16,314 nucleotides of DNA, from assembly GCA_946482335.1 (NCBI GenBank), contig CAMLRG010000123.1, forward strand, positions 1 to 16,314, in the 5' to 3' direction. The DNA is from an uncultured Duganella sp. (lineage in GTDB: Bacteria > Pseudomonadota > Gammaproteobacteria > Burkholderiales > Burkholderiaceae). The notes beneath the pieces were generated by a model. That model was given only the letters and a program-made list of their open reading frames with translations, was not told the DNA's origin and did no database searches. Below are positions 15,672 through 16,314 of this stretch, one piece after another (position 1 is the first letter of the stretch; the number at the start of each line of letters is the position of its first letter). A program made the translations under genes and the position numbers.

Positions 15672-16314
15672 ATGTTACCGCTTTGCCTTCGCCAAACCTT
15701 GTTGTTTGCTCTATTCTTGTGGGCGCCGGCCAGCCATGCCGGATTCGAGCTGGCAGGCCCGGCAGGGGCTGCCGGCATTATCCATGAGGACGACACGACC
15801 GCGCAATTGGCCGCCATGCTGCTGCGGCGCGATGTGGGCGCGGTGAGCGGCGCGTCGGCAGCGGTGTCGCGCCAGCTGGATGAATGCGGGCAGCGTTGCG
15901 TGGTCATCGGCCGCCATGATGGTCCGTTGGTCCAGGCCATAGCCAGGGAGGAGGGCCTTGACTTGTCTGCGCTGAAAGGCGCGTGGGAACGCTACGAGCG
16001 CATCGTGTTCCGTCCGCGCAAGCACGCGGAGCGCGAAATCTTGTTGATTGCCGGATCGGACCTGCGCGGCACGGTATACGGCGTCGTCGACCTGACCAGG
16101 GAAATGGGCGTGTCGGCCTGGGAATGGTGGGCCGACGTGCCGCCCGTGAAACGCCGGCGTATTGAAGTGGCATCGGGGCCATTCGTGTCGCAAAGCCCTG
16201 CGGTCCAGTACCGCGGCATATTCCTGAACGATGAAGACTGGGGCCTGCAGCCCTGGGCCGCAGGGCGCGATCCGGCGAAAGACATCGGACCGGCGACCTA
16301 TGAACGGATTTTCG
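15672..16314 (+). CDS. GH115 alpha-glucuronidase, 3' part beyond the window
   Basis: The first 214 codons of a large exported glycosidase; the family typically has 800-1000 residues, so most of the gene lies to the right. GH115 enzymes remove 4-O-methyl-glucuronic acid or glucuronic acid side groups from xylan. A short signal peptide (about 1-24, LLFALFLWAPASHA) is followed by the N-terminal alpha/beta domain (LLIAGSDLRGTVYGVVDLTREMGVSAWEWWADVPP). The diagnostic stretch SPAVQYRGIFLNDEDWGLQPWA and IGPATYERIF then begin the barrel domain. The ATG is the first in frame after the gudD stop, 26 bp away, with no strong ribosome site, so the two genes are probably co-transcribed and share the palindrome-controlled promoter. 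Catalytic residues fall outside the window. The family assignment is secure; fine specificity is not. Confidence 0.9.
   Translation, partial: MLPLCLRQTLLFALFLWAPASHAGFELAGPAGAAGIIHEDDTTAQLAAMLLRRDVGAVSGASAAVSRQLDECGQRCVVIGRHDGPLVQAIAREEGLDLSALKGAWERYERIVFRPRKHAEREILLIAGSDLRGTVYGVVDLTREMGVSAWEWWADVPPVKRRRIEVASGPFVSQSPAVQYRGIFLNDEDWGLQPWAAGRDPAKDIGPATYERIF

Overview
The window looks like a GC-rich betaproteobacterial chromosome, most likely an Oxalobacteraceae member of the Massilia/Duganella type. The reasons are its codon use, a PEP-CTERM (exosortase-sorted) protein, a large TonB-dependent receptor of the Xanthomonas/Caulobacter kind beside plant-polysaccharide enzymes, and a cysE-yceH-like pair. 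The taxonomic placement is inference. There are no RNA genes, insertion sequences, CRISPR arrays or origins that I can see, and no gene-free stretch longer than about 185 bp.

Layout. 1-1526: housekeeping pair on the plus strand, serine O-acetyltransferase (cysE) and a YceH/DUF480 protein, 9 bp apart. 1527-1629: a hairpin-rich spacer. 1630-4343: a Cache-type chemoreceptor translationally coupled by an ATGA overlap to a Tsx-like outer-membrane channel. 4340-7099 (minus): a PEP-CTERM protein and, upstream of it, a multi-domain CE12/SGNH esterase lipoprotein, probably one transcript. 7283-10372 (minus): a 1029-residue TonB-dependent receptor. 10509-12437 (plus): a GH97 glycosidase divergent from the receptor. 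12510-14115 (minus): a GH43 enzyme whose frame is broken in a run of six C. 14266 to the right edge (plus): glucarate dehydratase (gudD) followed after 26 bp by the start of a GH115 alpha-glucuronidase, cut by the window end.

From about 4340 rightwards this is a carbohydrate-utilisation locus with a glucuronoxylan/pectin flavour. GH115 would remove (4-O-methyl)glucuronic acid from xylan. GH43 would trim xylose or arabinose. The CE12 esterase would remove acetyl groups. The TonB receptor would import oligosaccharides, and GH97 would trim alpha-linked sugars. GudD would take the oxidised uronate (glucarate) into central metabolism. No uronate dehydrogenase, inner-membrane transporter or dedicated regulator lies in the window.

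The most interesting non-coding signal is a palindrome, TGCA-CTAA-N4-TTAG-C. It occurs in the receptor/GH97 spacer and twice, in opposite orientation, in the GH43/gudD spacer. In all three cases it sits on the predicted -10 box (TAAAAT), 17 bp from a -35-like hexamer. It looks like the operator of an unidentified repressor that ties the locus together. The esterase promoter instead carries a different 10+10 bp palindrome embedded in a 21-bp-period repeat, so two regulatory codes may operate side by side.
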